64,000 bases of DNA, taken from Chitinivibrionales bacterium (GTDB lineage: Bacteria > Fibrobacterota > Chitinivibrionia > Chitinivibrionales > FEN-1185). This document shows positions 51,225-61,100 of this stretch, one piece after another. Numbering within the stretch: position 1 is the stretch's first letter; each line of letters opens with the position of its first letter. The DNA lies in contig DATJAL010000001.1 of NCBI GenBank assembly GCA_035516255.1, forward strand, positions 1 to 64,000, read 5' to 3'. Below the pieces are notes generated by a model. It had not been told where the DNA came from. It worked only from the letters and a program-made list of their open reading frames with translations, and made no database searches. The position numbers and the translations under genes were made by a program.

Positions 51225-52385
51225 TTATGCAACGGTTGCGGGAATATTGCAAGGTCTTTGTTCTTTATTGAGTTCCATCAAACATTTCTTGTATCGGTTT
51301 AAATCCTCATCCGTATAAACATGCTTTCCGGCAGAAAAAGAAATGCCTAAATTCTGAAATGCATCCAGCTTTTTGAGAAATAAATTTATTTTTTCCGAAG
51401 TGATGTTTCCCCTGCCCCAGGAGCATGGCAGCGAATCATCAAGTGCAATCAATATGCCCTCCACCTGGCACCCGTAAAACGTATCCGGGGCGGCAAGCCC
51501 GATGTCGAACCCGGGGTCCAGATTGAACGGCAGAGATACAATTCCGCCGTGATAAATAAAAACATCTTTCCGCAACGGCTCAGTCACCTTCACATTTTGC
51601 GGGGCTGAAGCGTCGCAGATAATGGTGCCCGGCCTGAAATCGTCCTGTACATATATTGGGACATAGGCGCTTGTCACAAAAATGACTATATCGGACCATT
51701 GCACCGCCTTGTTGTTATCGGTTGATATTTCAACCTCGCAAGTCATCAGGTCTTTCCGGCTTTGCAGCAGGGTCTCTAATGATCCCGTACTGCGCGCGGT
51801 AAGGATCATCTTCTTCACTCTGTTGCCAAAATAAGAAACACATCCGCTGCCGATATCACCGGATGCACCAACAATACCCAGGGTTATCTTACCTAAATCG
51901 ACGCCGAATTCAGCGGCTGCCTTCTCCACGGAGCGCACAATGACCGCGGCGGTAAGGGAATTGCCGGAAGTGAGCTTTATCTCGTGTTTTTGGGCGAAAT
52001 CCTTTTCCTGCCCCTGCAGCACAATCGAGGTGAAAGCGCCCAAAGCGGCCACACTGCATCCGCTTTGTGAAGCGATGGAAAGGGCCATGTCGATCTTTTC
52101 AACCACTTTTCGGAGACGAATGTCTTTCATGTCGGGCAAAAACGGGACCATGATGAGATGCGCGTCGAAAAAGTCTTTGCCGTCGAAAGTCAGGCCGCGC
52201 CATTCGGTCACCTTGTATGAGGGCGCCCATTCGAAAAGTTTGATCAGAAGTTTGTCGCTGTAGGTCTTATTGGGCTTGAGATGGCGTATGTAGGCACGGT
52301 AAAGATCCATGTCGGCTGGATGGCCTATGAAGGCAACTGAGCCCTTGTAATGCGGGTCCACGGCTGAATCCTTTTCACGGAGCAT
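51225..52385 (-). CDS. Acyl-ACP reductase homologue (cyanobacterial AAR-like)
   Basis: The 386 residues follow the cyanobacterial long-chain acyl-ACP reductase in order: GHPADMD near the start, FLPDM, ALGAFTSI, LTSGNSLTAA, the nucleotide-binding GASGDIGSG, GGIVSLPFNLDPGFD, and FYGCQVEGILIALDDSLPCSWGRGNITSEKI. The Cys of FYGCQ aligns by position with the acyl-accepting Cys of that enzyme, and the SWGRG-IT end is retained. The reaction would reduce an acyl-ACP to a fatty aldehyde with NADPH. A TTG start at 52406 is possible, but the ATG at 52385 gives a normal length. The preceding gene ends 4 bases before that TTG. Confidence 0.85.
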   Translation of the reverse strand: MLREKDSAVDPHYKGSVAFIGHPADMDLYRAYIRHLKPNKTYSDKLLIKLFEWAPSYKVTEWRGLTFDGKDFFDAHLIMVPFLPDMKDIRLRKVVEKIDMALSIASQSGCSVAALGAFTSIVLQGQEKDFAQKHEIKLTSGNSLTAAVIVRSVEKAAAEFGVDLGKITLGIVGASGDIGSGCVSYFGNRVKKMILTARSTGSLETLLQSRKDLMTCEVEISTDNNKAVQWSDIVIFVTSAYVPIYVQDDFRPGTIICDASAPQNVKVTEPLRKDVFIYHGGIVSLPFNLDPGFDIGLAAPDTFYGCQVEGILIALDDSLPCSWGRGNITSEKINLFLKKLDAFQNLGISFSAGKHVYTDEDLNRYKKCLMELNKEQRPCNIPATVA

Positions 52386-52410
52386 GTCGCTATTGCTGCA
52401 GACCAAAGCC

Positions 52411-53430
52411 CTACTCTTTGATTCTTTTTAACAGAGCCGCATATTCGGTTTCGCCGAGCGCGTTGGTGAATTGGATGCGCACGGTTCTTGATGCGATATC
52501 ATGGTGCATTTCCCGCGCAGTCAGTTTTATGCCGGCCAGATCGAACGGTTCGTCATGCCACTCAAAATGATCGTCGTATTTAAAGAGCATGCCTTTGGGA
52601 GAAATGTTGATGAGAAAGATCGGCAACGCACGGCCACCTGACACGATCGAAACATGTTTCTCGACCAACTGGCGTTCCCAGGTTCTCGTCGAGGTCGTGG
52701 TGAGCAGTTTCACCATTTCCTCGATTTGCTGCACACTGACGGCTTTTTTAAAAATGATCCGCGAGTTTTTGTGCTTGAGATCGTTGAACAGCGACTCCGC
52801 TTCGATGACCATGTTCCCTATCTTGACCGTCACGTTGGCGGCGTCGAACTCGCCGTCGTAGTAAAACATCATGCCCATCTGTGAAATGTTCACCACATAG
52901 GCGCGGATGTCTTTCCCGTTGAGGTTGATGTTGTTGTATCTGCCAACGTTGAAACGCCGGAATTTCCTGTCGTCGGCCTGCGTTCTTGTCAATTCCTCCT
53001 TTATCGCATGGATCATGGAATCGATGTTGGTCTTCATTTTTTCCTTGAGGATATGCCCGAGCACCTCCTCGATGACGGGAATGCCGAGGTTGTAATCGAT
53101 GGAGAAGTAGATTTTTATCCCCTCGTTCTGAAAATCCTCGACCTTCCATTTGCCGTTGATGTTCTCAAAATCGCCGTCAATGGACTCGAACCGGAGTTCG
53201 TAATTGTCAACGTCGTAATAGTCGCGTTCCACCCATTTGAGGGGTGCCTCCTCTACGGTCACGAACCATTCGGATTTTCCCTCGGTGGCGGATTTTTCAA
53301 TGATATTAACGCGGTCGACGTTTTCCATGATGTTCTCGTACCGTGAATAATCGGAAATGATGGTCCACGCAAATTCCTTTCTCACTTTGCCTTTCAGGAT
53401 CGCCTCTGTCGAAACGCGTTCGTAACCCAT
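52411..53430 (-). CDS. START/SRPBCC-like domain joined to two PilZ-like domains
   Basis: Residues 1-150 (MGYERVSTEAILKGKVRKEFAW, YDVDNYELRFESIDGDFENINGKWKVED) form an SRPBCC/polyketide-cyclase-like lipid-binding fold. The rest has two PilZ-like segments: FRRFNVGRYNNINL with NISQMGMMFY, and SIVSGGRALPIFLINISPKGMLFKYD. The NxSxxG parts are kept, but the Arg motif is irregular, so c-di-GMP binding is possible only. The gene begins 1 base after the receiver-histidine kinase gene and ends next to the acyl-ACP reductase gene, so it probably links signalling with the lipid product. Confidence 0.68.
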   Translation of the reverse strand: MGYERVSTEAILKGKVRKEFAWTIISDYSRYENIMENVDRVNIIEKSATEGKSEWFVTVEEAPLKWVERDYYDVDNYELRFESIDGDFENINGKWKVEDFQNEGIKIYFSIDYNLGIPVIEEVLGHILKEKMKTNIDSMIHAIKEELTRTQADDRKFRRFNVGRYNNINLNGKDIRAYVVNISQMGMMFYYDGEFDAANVTVKIGNMVIEAESLFNDLKHKNSRIIFKKAVSVQQIEEMVKLLTTTSTRTWERQLVEKHVSIVSGGRALPIFLINISPKGMLFKYDDHFEWHDEPFDLAGIKLTAREMHHDIASRTVRIQFTNALGETEYAALLKRIKE

Positions 53431-53431
53431 C

Positions 53432-54532
53432 TCAATTGTCCCCGATGTTTTTTATTGTGTAAATAAACGTCGTCTGCGGCACGCTCTTGTCCGATTCCAC
53501 GCGGATTTTTCCACCCATGGCCTCAACCGCCATTTTGCAGAAGGTAAGTCCCAGGCCGAAATTCCTGACGCCGGCAGACTGTTTTACCAATTGAACGCTG
53601 GAAAACTTATCGAATATCATGTTTCTCTGGTCCTCTTCAATGTACGAGCCTGAATTGCTCACGCTTGTCTGCACAGCGCCGTCCGCACATTCCTGATAGG
53701 ACACGGCGATTCTGCCCTCAGCGGGTGTGTAAAAAACGGCGTTGGAGACAATGTTAAAAAGGATTCGCGAGTACAGATCCCGATCTGCAACCAGGAAAAG
53801 AGGGGGGTTCTCCCTGGGTTCTATTGAAAAAGCTCTATTAGAAGATAGAATTTGCTGGCGCAGCGGCGCAAGCGTCGCCTCAACTTCGTTGTTGACGCAA
53901 AACTTTTCCCGGGATAGAGAAATCGAGCCCGCCTCGAACTTGGCCACGCTCAATATGTTCTCTATCATTGTTTTCATTTGCAAGACGCCCGAATCGCACG
54001 TGGTGACGATTCTCTGTTGGTTTTGATTAAGCGATTCGGGAAGATACCGTTTCGCGAGTTCCCACGCACCCATGATGCATTGCAAGGGACTTTTCAGATC
54101 ATGGATAAGAATCCCGAAATAGAGTGCATTGAGCTTTGCAATATTTTTCTTGGCTATGACATCAGGGACTTTTTTAAGAAATTCCTTTTCGTTGAAAGGT
54201 TTTGTCAAGTAATCCGCGGCGCCCTTTTTCATGCACTCCAGGCCCGTGCTGAGTGAATCGTGCGACGTGAACATCATTACTTGGACATATTTGTGACGCT
54301 CCCGTATATCGGGCAGCAGTTCGATGCCATTCTTGCCGGGGCCGAGGTTTATATCGAGCAGAACGATGTCGGTTTCAGGGTGGGAATCAAGATATTGGAT
54401 GCCTTCTTCCCCGCTAAGGGCGTATTGCGCAGTGAATCCCATGGTCTCCAAAAGGCCGGACACGCCTATGCATATCGGCATTTCGTCATCGACGAGAAGG
54501 ATGTGTGCGCGGGGAATCTTTTCAGATGCCAT
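53432..54532 (-). CDS. Receiver domain fused upstream of a histidine kinase
   Basis: Residues 1-125 form a receiver (HILLVDDEMP, phospho-Asp in IVLLDINLGPGKNG, TKPFNEKEF), then a short linker leads to LIHDLKSPLQCIMGAW with the phospho-His and a HATPase domain (NIVSNAVFYTP, NFGLGLTFCKMAVEAMGGKIRV). No membrane segment exists, so it is a cytosolic kinase that receives before it sends. I prefer the ATG at 54532; one at 54544 adds four residues. It is translationally adjacent to the SRPBCC/PilZ protein. Confidence 0.92.
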   Translation of the reverse strand: MASEKIPRAHILLVDDEMPICIGVSGLLETMGFTAQYALSGEEGIQYLDSHPETDIVLLDINLGPGKNGIELLPDIRERHKYVQVMMFTSHDSLSTGLECMKKGAADYLTKPFNEKEFLKKVPDVIAKKNIAKLNALYFGILIHDLKSPLQCIMGAWELAKRYLPESLNQNQQRIVTTCDSGVLQMKTMIENILSVAKFEAGSISLSREKFCVNNEVEATLAPLRQQILSSNRAFSIEPRENPPLFLVADRDLYSRILFNIVSNAVFYTPAEGRIAVSYQECADGAVQTSVSNSGSYIEEDQRNMIFDKFSSVQLVKQSAGVRNFGLGLTFCKMAVEAMGGKIRVESDKSVPQTTFIYTIKNIGDN

Positions 54533-54640
54533 GACAAGACCCATTGCTATGGATTATCCGCTGAAATAAAAATAAATATAATTAATAATTTTATAGGTTC
54601 CTTCAAATAACATGATTCCTGTCCGGATATAAACTTCCTG

Positions 54641-54660
54641 CCGGTTTTATAAAATACCGG
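54641..54660. repeat. Imperfect palindrome in the divergent promoter gap
   Basis: CCGGTTTTATAAAATACCGG has complementary CCGG ends and TTTTA/TAAAA interior arms offset by one base. It lies between the receiver-kinase gene and the STAS gene, 54 bases before the latter. Possibly a regulator site. Confidence 0.35.
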
Positions 54661-54713
54661 ATAAAATCTTTGTTGAAAACAGTTGCGAAATCTATTTTGA
54701 AAAAGTTCAGGCA

Positions 54714-55100
54714 ATGGTCAAGTCGGATAGAAAGCTGCCAATGAAACTTGAAGTCTATAAAAAGAACGGCTACCTTGTCATACGCCTAAAAGAGGATGTG
54801 GGCCTCAACAGCGATCTCACCGGGTTGAAATCTGTTATAGAGCAGCGTCTGGCCCAGGGCGCGCGTCTGATTGCGATTGCGTTTACACCATCATCCTACC
54901 TGTATACTAAGTCTATTTCTGTTCTCATCGCCTGCTCCGAATTGATTAAAGACGCTGGCGGACGGCTTGCCATCGTCGAAGCTAACAGGGACATCCTGGA
55001 TATTTTGTCGGTTATCGACTTTGATAAGGTGATAAAAATATTCGCAGATGAAAATGATTTGGTATCCGACACTGTTTCTGCCCCATCTTCTTCTATTTGA
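54714..55100 (+). CDS. STAS-domain anti-anti-sigma-like protein
   Basis: The 128 residues (KLEVYKKNGYLVIRLKEDVG, GARLIAIAFTPSSYLYTKSISVLIACSELIKDAGGRLAIVEANRDILDILSVIDFDKVIKIF) match the STAS fold of anti-sigma factor antagonists. The usual phosphorylated Ser lies in SSYLYTKSIS, and the STAS DSxGxxxL core is altered to TKSISVLI. No partner anti-sigma kinase is adjacent, though the histidine kinases nearby share the ATPase fold. A second in-frame ATG nine codons in could also be the start. Confidence 0.82.
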   Translation: MVKSDRKLPMKLEVYKKNGYLVIRLKEDVGLNSDLTGLKSVIEQRLAQGARLIAIAFTPSSYLYTKSISVLIACSELIKDAGGRLAIVEANRDILDILSVIDFDKVIKIFADENDLVSDTVSAPSSSI

Positions 55101-55270
55101 CTTACTCATCCTGCGACAAGATGATCATGTGAAATGACATTATAAGAAATTGTGAAGTTCTTTCCGTTCTTCAATAAAAATCATCACTAATTTCGAATGC
55201 ATAATTTCAGGGATTGGATAATAAATAATAGCATCCTTAATCCATCACACTGAAATTGTTTTTCTTTCCA

Positions 55271-55299
55271 TTGACATCAAATTAACTTAATTATATAAT
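55271..55299 (+). promoter_or_regulatory. Near-perfect sigma-70-type promoter of the receiver gene
   Basis: TTGACA (55271-55276) and TATAAT (55294-55299) match both consensus hexamers exactly with a 17-base spacer. The transcript would start near 55306, about 65 bases before the receiver ATG, in an otherwise empty 270-base gap. FCB-group genomes often use a different promoter form, so this match is informative. Confidence 0.72.
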
Positions 55300-55370
55300 C
55301 AATCTTCTTGATTTTATTGACCTTAAATCATGCAAAGTTAAATAGATATCTTTAAAATTATCTTCCTTAA

Positions 55371-55751
55371 ATGAAAAAAATCCTTATTGTTGATGACAGT
55401 AAAGACATCAGGGAGCTTGTAATCGCCACCCTTGACACGGCCGAATACAAAGTTTTCGAAGCTGCCGATGCCATGCGCGCCATCGCCGTAGCCACGGTGG
55501 AAAAACCCGATTTCATCATTATGGACGTGATGCTTCCGGGAAAGGTAAACGGCATCGAAGCGACAAAAGCAATAAAAGCGAATCCGCTCACCAAAGAATG
55601 CACAGTAATAATATTAACCGGTACAAGCGAGAAGTGGGCGCAGAAAGAAGCGACAAAAGCGGGCGCAGCATGTTACTTTATCAAGCCGTTCAGCCCCCTC
55701 GATTTGCTGCAGTGGGTTGAAGATATTGCCCTCCGCCGTGAAACTGTTTGA
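55371..55751 (+). CDS. Response regulator receiver protein (single domain)
   Basis: The 126 residues contain VDDSKD (acid pair 8-9), the phospho-acceptor D52 in FIIMDVMLPGKVNG, the Thr of IILTGTSE and the Lys of IKPFSP. No output domain is attached. The HD-GYP gene follows after 43 bases, so the two may form a split receiver/HD-GYP pair. A consensus promoter lies upstream. Confidence 0.93.
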   Translation: MKKILIVDDSKDIRELVIATLDTAEYKVFEAADAMRAIAVATVEKPDFIIMDVMLPGKVNGIEATKAIKANPLTKECTVIILTGTSEKWAQKEATKAGAACYFIKPFSPLDLLQWVEDIALRRETV

Positions 55752-55794
55752 CTTTTACGGCCCTGCCGTCGCCCCGTCTTCCAAGGATTGATGA

Positions 55795-56610
55795 ATGCTG
55801 TTGAAATCTAAAAAAACCAGGTTCATGGAAAACGAGCTCGCGCTCGCCTCGTCGCAATCCATCAAATACGCCCGCGATTTCGCGCGCCTGTATCGGGAAA
55901 CCAAAGCGCAGAAGAATGAATTGCGCGACGCGAACAATCAGCTTAAAAAATATGCTGCCGACCTCCGCAGGAGTGTTACCCTTCTCAAATCGGTGAATAA
56001 TGAGCTCCAGGAGGCTTATTACGACACGGTGCAGAGGCTTGTTCTTGCCGTCGAATACAAAGACCGATTCACGGGGCAGCATATTATACGCATGAGCCGT
56101 TACAGTGCGCTCATCGCGGAAAAATACGGGCTTGACGAGCGCGAGGTACTCACCGTCTTGTATGCGGCGCCCATGCACGACGTGGGCAAAATCGGTATTC
56201 CCGATCACATCATCACCTCGCCGGGCAAACTGTCAAACGAAGAATTTTCCGTCATGAAGCGGCATACCATCATTGGCGCGGAAATCCTGGACAACGCAAA
56301 ATCACAAATCCTCAGGACCGCGTGCAAGATCGCACTTTCACACCATGAAAAATGGGACGGAAGCGGATATCCCTACGGCCTCGAGCGTGATGCCATTCCG
56401 CTCGAAGGCAGGATTGTCGCGCTGGCGGACACCTTTGACGCAATCACGTCACGGCGCTCATACAAAGACCCTTTGCCCGTCTCTCACGCCTTTAACATCA
56501 TCAAGAGGGAAAAAGGAAAGCATTTTGACCCGGAGCTTGCGGAGGTATTTCTGCAGCATTCGAGCGAGGTCATGAAAATCAATGCAGAAGTTAACACGGC
56601 AGCGGTTTGA
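55795..56610 (+). CDS. HD-GYP cyclic-di-GMP phosphodiesterase
   Basis: The N-terminal 90 residues are coiled coil (KAQKNELRDANNQLKKYAADL). The HD-GYP domain follows: EYKDRFTGQHIIRMSRYSALIA, MHDVGKIGIPDHI, and HHEKWDGSGYPYGL, then GRIVALADTFDAITSRRSYKDP. All metal ligands and the GYP motif are kept, so degradation of cyclic di-GMP is likely. AAGGA lies seven bases before the ATG. It is encoded with the receiver just upstream and converges with the membrane histidine kinase by 23 bases. Confidence 0.95.
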   Translation: MLLKSKKTRFMENELALASSQSIKYARDFARLYRETKAQKNELRDANNQLKKYAADLRRSVTLLKSVNNELQEAYYDTVQRLVLAVEYKDRFTGQHIIRMSRYSALIAEKYGLDEREVLTVLYAAPMHDVGKIGIPDHIITSPGKLSNEEFSVMKRHTIIGAEILDNAKSQILRTACKIALSHHEKWDGSGYPYGLERDAIPLEGRIVALADTFDAITSRRSYKDPLPVSHAFNIIKREKGKHFDPELAEVFLQHSSEVMKINAEVNTAAV

Positions 56611-56633
56611 TAGTGTGTTTATCGCAGCCTCCG

Positions 56634-58094
56634 CTAACCCGCCTTGACGGTAAAGTAAAAAACCGTTCCGATTTCCACGGTTGAATCAAACCAGATCCTG
56701 CCGCCGTGCGCCTCGACAATGCTTTTAGCAATTGTCAACCCAAGCCCGGTGCCGGTGACATCCCCCACGTTGCTGCCGCGCTTGAATTTTGAAAAAAGCG
56801 CGGCCTGCGAATCGACGGGAATGCCGATGCCGTTGTCGGAGACCGCCACTACCACCTCATCGGCCTTCTTTTCGCATCGTATCGAAATGAAGCAATTAGG
56901 CCCCTTGCCGATGTAGGCCACCGAATTAGCAACAAGGTTCATGAGCACCCTGGAAATCTGGTTTCTGTCCGCAGAAATCAAGAAATCGCATTCGCCAAGT
57001 GAAAATGAAACGTTTTTCTCCTTTATCTGATATTCAAACCGTTTGCGTATTTGCGCGAACAGCTCGTTAAGGGGAAATATTTCCCTGTGCAGGGGCTGGA
57101 TTCCCGTTTCGAGCCGTGCGCATTCTAAAAGATTATCCAGCAATTCCTGCATGTAGGAAATTGTTTTCATTCCGGCCGCGACCGATTCCTTCCCGTCGGC
57201 GGAAAGCTCGCCGAACATGCCCTTGTCCAGCATCGAAACGATCACCTTGAGCGCGGTGAGCGGTTTCCGAAGGTCGTGCGTCACATCATTGGTGAAATTG
57301 AGAATGTCGATGTTTTTTTTCTTGAGCTGTTCCTGAAACTTTTTCTGCGGCGTGATGTCGCGGTAAGTGGTGTAAATGACGTCCTCGCCATTCCAGGAAA
57401 TCTTGCGCGAAGAAAGGAACAAATCGAGCCGTGTGCCGCTTTTGGAAATGCCGATCCCTTCCCTGTCCGGGATTGAGCCGTCCGCGGCAAGGGAGGTCAC
57501 TGCTTTTTTCAAATGTTCATGGGTTTCGGGCGCTGCAATGGTCAGAGGATCCATGCCGACGAATTCCTGCTCTGTATAACCGAACATTTTACAGATCGAT
57601 GGATTTGCGGCGACGATTTTACCGTTAGTAATGCTCACGAGAGTGACACCTTCGCTGGTAACATCGAACATCGCGTGGAAACTCACCTCTACCTTTTTCT
57701 TTTCTTCAAGCTGCGCATTGACCTTTTCCCGCAAGTCGCGAAGGTAGCCGACGATTGCTCCTATGGTCAACGAAGCGATGCTGCCCGGAATTCCGTGGTG
57801 CCTGAATAAGGTATCCCAGCTGTGGTCGTCAGCGATAACGAACAGCAACGTTGTGAAAAGGATTGTGGCCGCGCCTGCTATCAATCCGTTGGCAACCCCT
57901 CCCCACGACCATGCGATGATAATGATGGGTAAAAAAGAAAATGATGCCACTCCGGGGCCGAAAAAACGGTACATCAGAATAAAAATTGCTCCGTATGCAA
58001 GGAACGACAGAAAAATGATCCCATGAAGCCACAGGAACTTCTCGGCGCTCATCTTCAGACGGTTCCGCAGGAATTTCTCGAATACAGACGTCAT
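56634..58094 (-). CDS. Membrane sensor histidine kinase with PAS domain
   Basis: Residues 20-115 contain four hydrophobic segments (WLHGIIFLSFLAYGAIFILMY, VASFSFLPIIIIAWSWGG) resembling MASE-type membrane sensors. A PAS domain follows (GVTLVSITNGKIVAANPSICKMFGYTE), then the phosphohistidine box VTHDLRKPLTALKVI and a HATPase domain (NLVANSVAYIG, GTGLGLTIAKSIVEAHGG). All catalytic motifs are present. It starts 7 bases after the giant activase gene, so the two are probably one transcript. Confidence 0.94.
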   Translation of the reverse strand: MTSVFEKFLRNRLKMSAEKFLWLHGIIFLSFLAYGAIFILMYRFFGPGVASFSFLPIIIIAWSWGGVANGLIAGAATILFTTLLFVIADDHSWDTLFRHHGIPGSIASLTIGAIVGYLRDLREKVNAQLEEKKKVEVSFHAMFDVTSEGVTLVSITNGKIVAANPSICKMFGYTEQEFVGMDPLTIAAPETHEHLKKAVTSLAADGSIPDREGIGISKSGTRLDLFLSSRKISWNGEDVIYTTYRDITPQKKFQEQLKKKNIDILNFTNDVTHDLRKPLTALKVIVSMLDKGMFGELSADGKESVAAGMKTISYMQELLDNLLECARLETGIQPLHREIFPLNELFAQIRKRFEYQIKEKNVSFSLGECDFLISADRNQISRVLMNLVANSVAYIGKGPNCFISIRCEKKADEVVVAVSDNGIGIPVDSQAALFSKFKRGSNVGDVTGTGLGLTIAKSIVEAHGGRIWFDSTVEIGTVFYFTVKAG

Positions 58095-58101
58095 AACTTT
58101 A

Positions 58102-61100
58102 TCAGGCTTTTATAAATGATTTGATTGCCATTTTTTCCCTTGATCCCTGGTGATGGCTTTTCATTTTATCGTACACCCTTCGTGCCTGTACGACAAACGC
58201 CTCAAGGTTCGCTTCGATAAGCTGGGGAAAAGGGCTGCCGTCGGTTTCAACGGCCAGAAAGGGAAATTCCGATAAATCTTCGAGCAAGGCCTTACCGCGA
58301 AAAGTCGTGTTCATCCGCAGTTTGCCTTTGACGTTCATCTCCTTCTTGAGCACCGCCTCTGCAACGCGCGACGGCATGCAGCCAAAGGGGCCGATTGAAA
58401 CGACGCCGCAGGAATCATGCAGTATCTCCCGCAAACCGAGGCCCACCGTAAGGATGCATTCTCCCCTGAAGTGTTCATTCATCAAATGGCCTGCGGATGC
58501 CATGGTCTTGTCCACCTCAATCATTTCGAATTTATAGCAACCGCTTTTTGCGAGAACGGTTTTGATTCTTCTCTCCCACCATTCCTGGACTCCGGTGATG
58601 ACCCGCAGCTTCATCAGCTCTTTAAGCGGAAATTCTTTTTCGCCGAACCCCTGGTTCACGATGTAGTTGCTGTAGGCAAGATACTCGGAGACCGGCGCAA
58701 CCTTTACCATGAACCCGCGCCTTTCGAGATAATCGATGAGGTTTTTCCGGGAAAATTCGTCCTGGCGCACGAAAATTTCGCCGATGAGCGAAACGACGGG
58801 GACATCCCCCATGTTCATCGCCAGAGGAATTTGTTTGAGCTTCCGGCTTATCAAGGAGAGCAGGATGGAAAATCGAATCGAAAGCTTGCCCTCAAAATAG
58901 CGGACGAGCTCCTGCCAGCATTCTTCAAGGATTTTCTGCGCGAAATCCCGGTCACGCGCCGCAACAGCGAGAAAGCTCCGTATCTCGCAGAACACGTCCG
59001 CAGCCATGATCGCCTGCGATGCGGAGAGCAGTGCCCGCCCGCCGAGTCCCGCGTAGCCGTTCTCGTTTGTCATGGGAAATGCCGCGGCATTCTTTACGCC
59101 GTTGGTGTGGAACAACTGATCCATGGCGGTGCAATACTGGCCGAGCCTGCACGGTCCGCCTCCGGATGCCATGAAAAACAGCGATATTTTATCCGAAGGC
59201 CTTTGTGTTTTGCAATAATGCATGAACGAGCCGGTGGTCACGATGTACGGCAGGCATTCCTTGCACGACGTGTTTTTTCTTCCTTCGAGCAGCACCTCCT
59301 TGTCCGATATAGGGAGTGCCTTTGCCGCAATGCCGATGCTCCGCATCACCGCGGCAACTCCCTCGGTGGCGTAGCGTCCCATCGACGGCAAAACAACTTC
59401 GACATCGGAATGGTAAATGGAGCGAACGCGGCCGTCAGACGCATGCACGACCGGCACCTTGCCCTGGAAGTCGACCCACGTGGGCAGAAGAACGGTATCG
59501 CCCCTCCGGCGCCCGCCGGTTGCCGTCCTGCAATAACTTTTCATGATGTCAAGCGCCGCCTCCACGCGCGTGTCGATGCCCGCGTCCGCCGTGTGCTGGT
59601 CGAGCTCCAGGGTGAGCGACGGCTTTCGCCCCATGAGGTTGCGGAAATAGGTGAGAAGGAATGAATCGGGTCCGCAGGAGAAGTTGGTGATGTAAAATCC
59701 GAACAGTCGGGCATGCTCCTTCACCATCTGCGCCGATTTCATTATCTTCTGGCCCATGGCCCAGAACATCTGGCTGTCCACCTCGTATTCGTCGGACGGA
59801 AGCATGTCGTGGGGAATCAAGAGATGTCCGCGGGAGGCGATTTTATGCGGAATACCCATGTTCGCGTCGTTGGTGAACGAATTGTAGGGCCTGCCGAACA
59901 GGACGACGCCGAAAGTTTCCGGATGCGAATCGAGCCAGCTGAGCGCTTCCCTTCCCGCCTCGAGCAATTTCTTGTCAAACGCAAGCTGCACGCCGCAGGC
60001 CTTTGCATACGCCTCGCGTGCGACCGGTTCGGCAATTCCCATCTCCACTGCCATTGCCGCAAGCGTTTTTTGCGCCTGCCGGTATCCTTTTTTCATCGCG
60101 ATAACCGGAGAAAGGATGATCGTCGGTGAAGCTTCCAGCTCCTTGCGAAATGTTGTCTTCAGATAATAGGATTCACCTTGGACAAAAATGCAGAGCCTGC
60201 TGTAGGTGGGGACGTTCCTGACATGCAGCTGTGTAATGTGCGGCAGGAAAATATAGTCGAGATTTTTCTGCAGAAGATTGTAAAAACTTCCATGCGCTAT
60301 TTCCCCCGGCAGGCAAAAACCGGACTCGATGCGCGAAATGCCCTTCGGGTCAATCTCATCGGAAAGAACGACGGTAAATCCCATCTCCGAGAAGAAATGC
60401 GAGTAAAGAGGATACAGCGTATGGGTGAGAAACGACCTGCACAGACCAACGGTGCGGCCGTTGTTAAAGGCACCGGCAGGCGCGCCATAGGTTTCAAACA
60501 ATAATTTTTCGCGGATGGCGACAAAATCAAGGCTTCCCGTTTCGACCTTTTTCTTTATCCTCAGGTTGTAATATTTGTTGCAAATGCCGCCGAACGAATG
60601 CACGGTTCCATTGATGCGGATCTTCGCAATCTCGCATTTCCGGTCGCATTTTTCCCTTCCGCCTGCACAGGTGAAAGTCCCTTCTTTTACCGCTTCGCGA
60701 TTGGCGAGATCTTCAAGATCGAACGCCTGCGGCGCTGAAAACCCGAGTGAAAGACGATTGTTAACCTCGAGGGCCACGCCGAGAGCGCCCATGAGGCCGG
60801 GCTCCGGCGGTACGATGATGGGCATTTTTAACAGCGACGCCATGGCCACAGGCACGGCCCTGTTATAACAGACGCCGCCCTGCATGAAGATTTTCTTTCC
60901 CACCGGCCTGGAACCTTTGACGCGGTTGAGGTAATTGAGGCAGATCGAATAGACAAGTCCGGCAAGGATATTGTTTTTGTCAATGCCGTCCTGTCCGGCC
61001 AGCTTGATGTCGCTGGAAATGAATGCCGCGCATTGGTCGGTGAAATTGGGCGGGTTACCGGCGGCAAGCGCGCGATCGCCGATGTCCTCCATTTTAACGT

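Noticed and set aside
58417-59664. 415-codon plus-strand frame inside the activase gene
   Set aside because: It is the antisense shadow of a GC-rich, strongly recognisable coding region and is rich in His/Arg with no family features.
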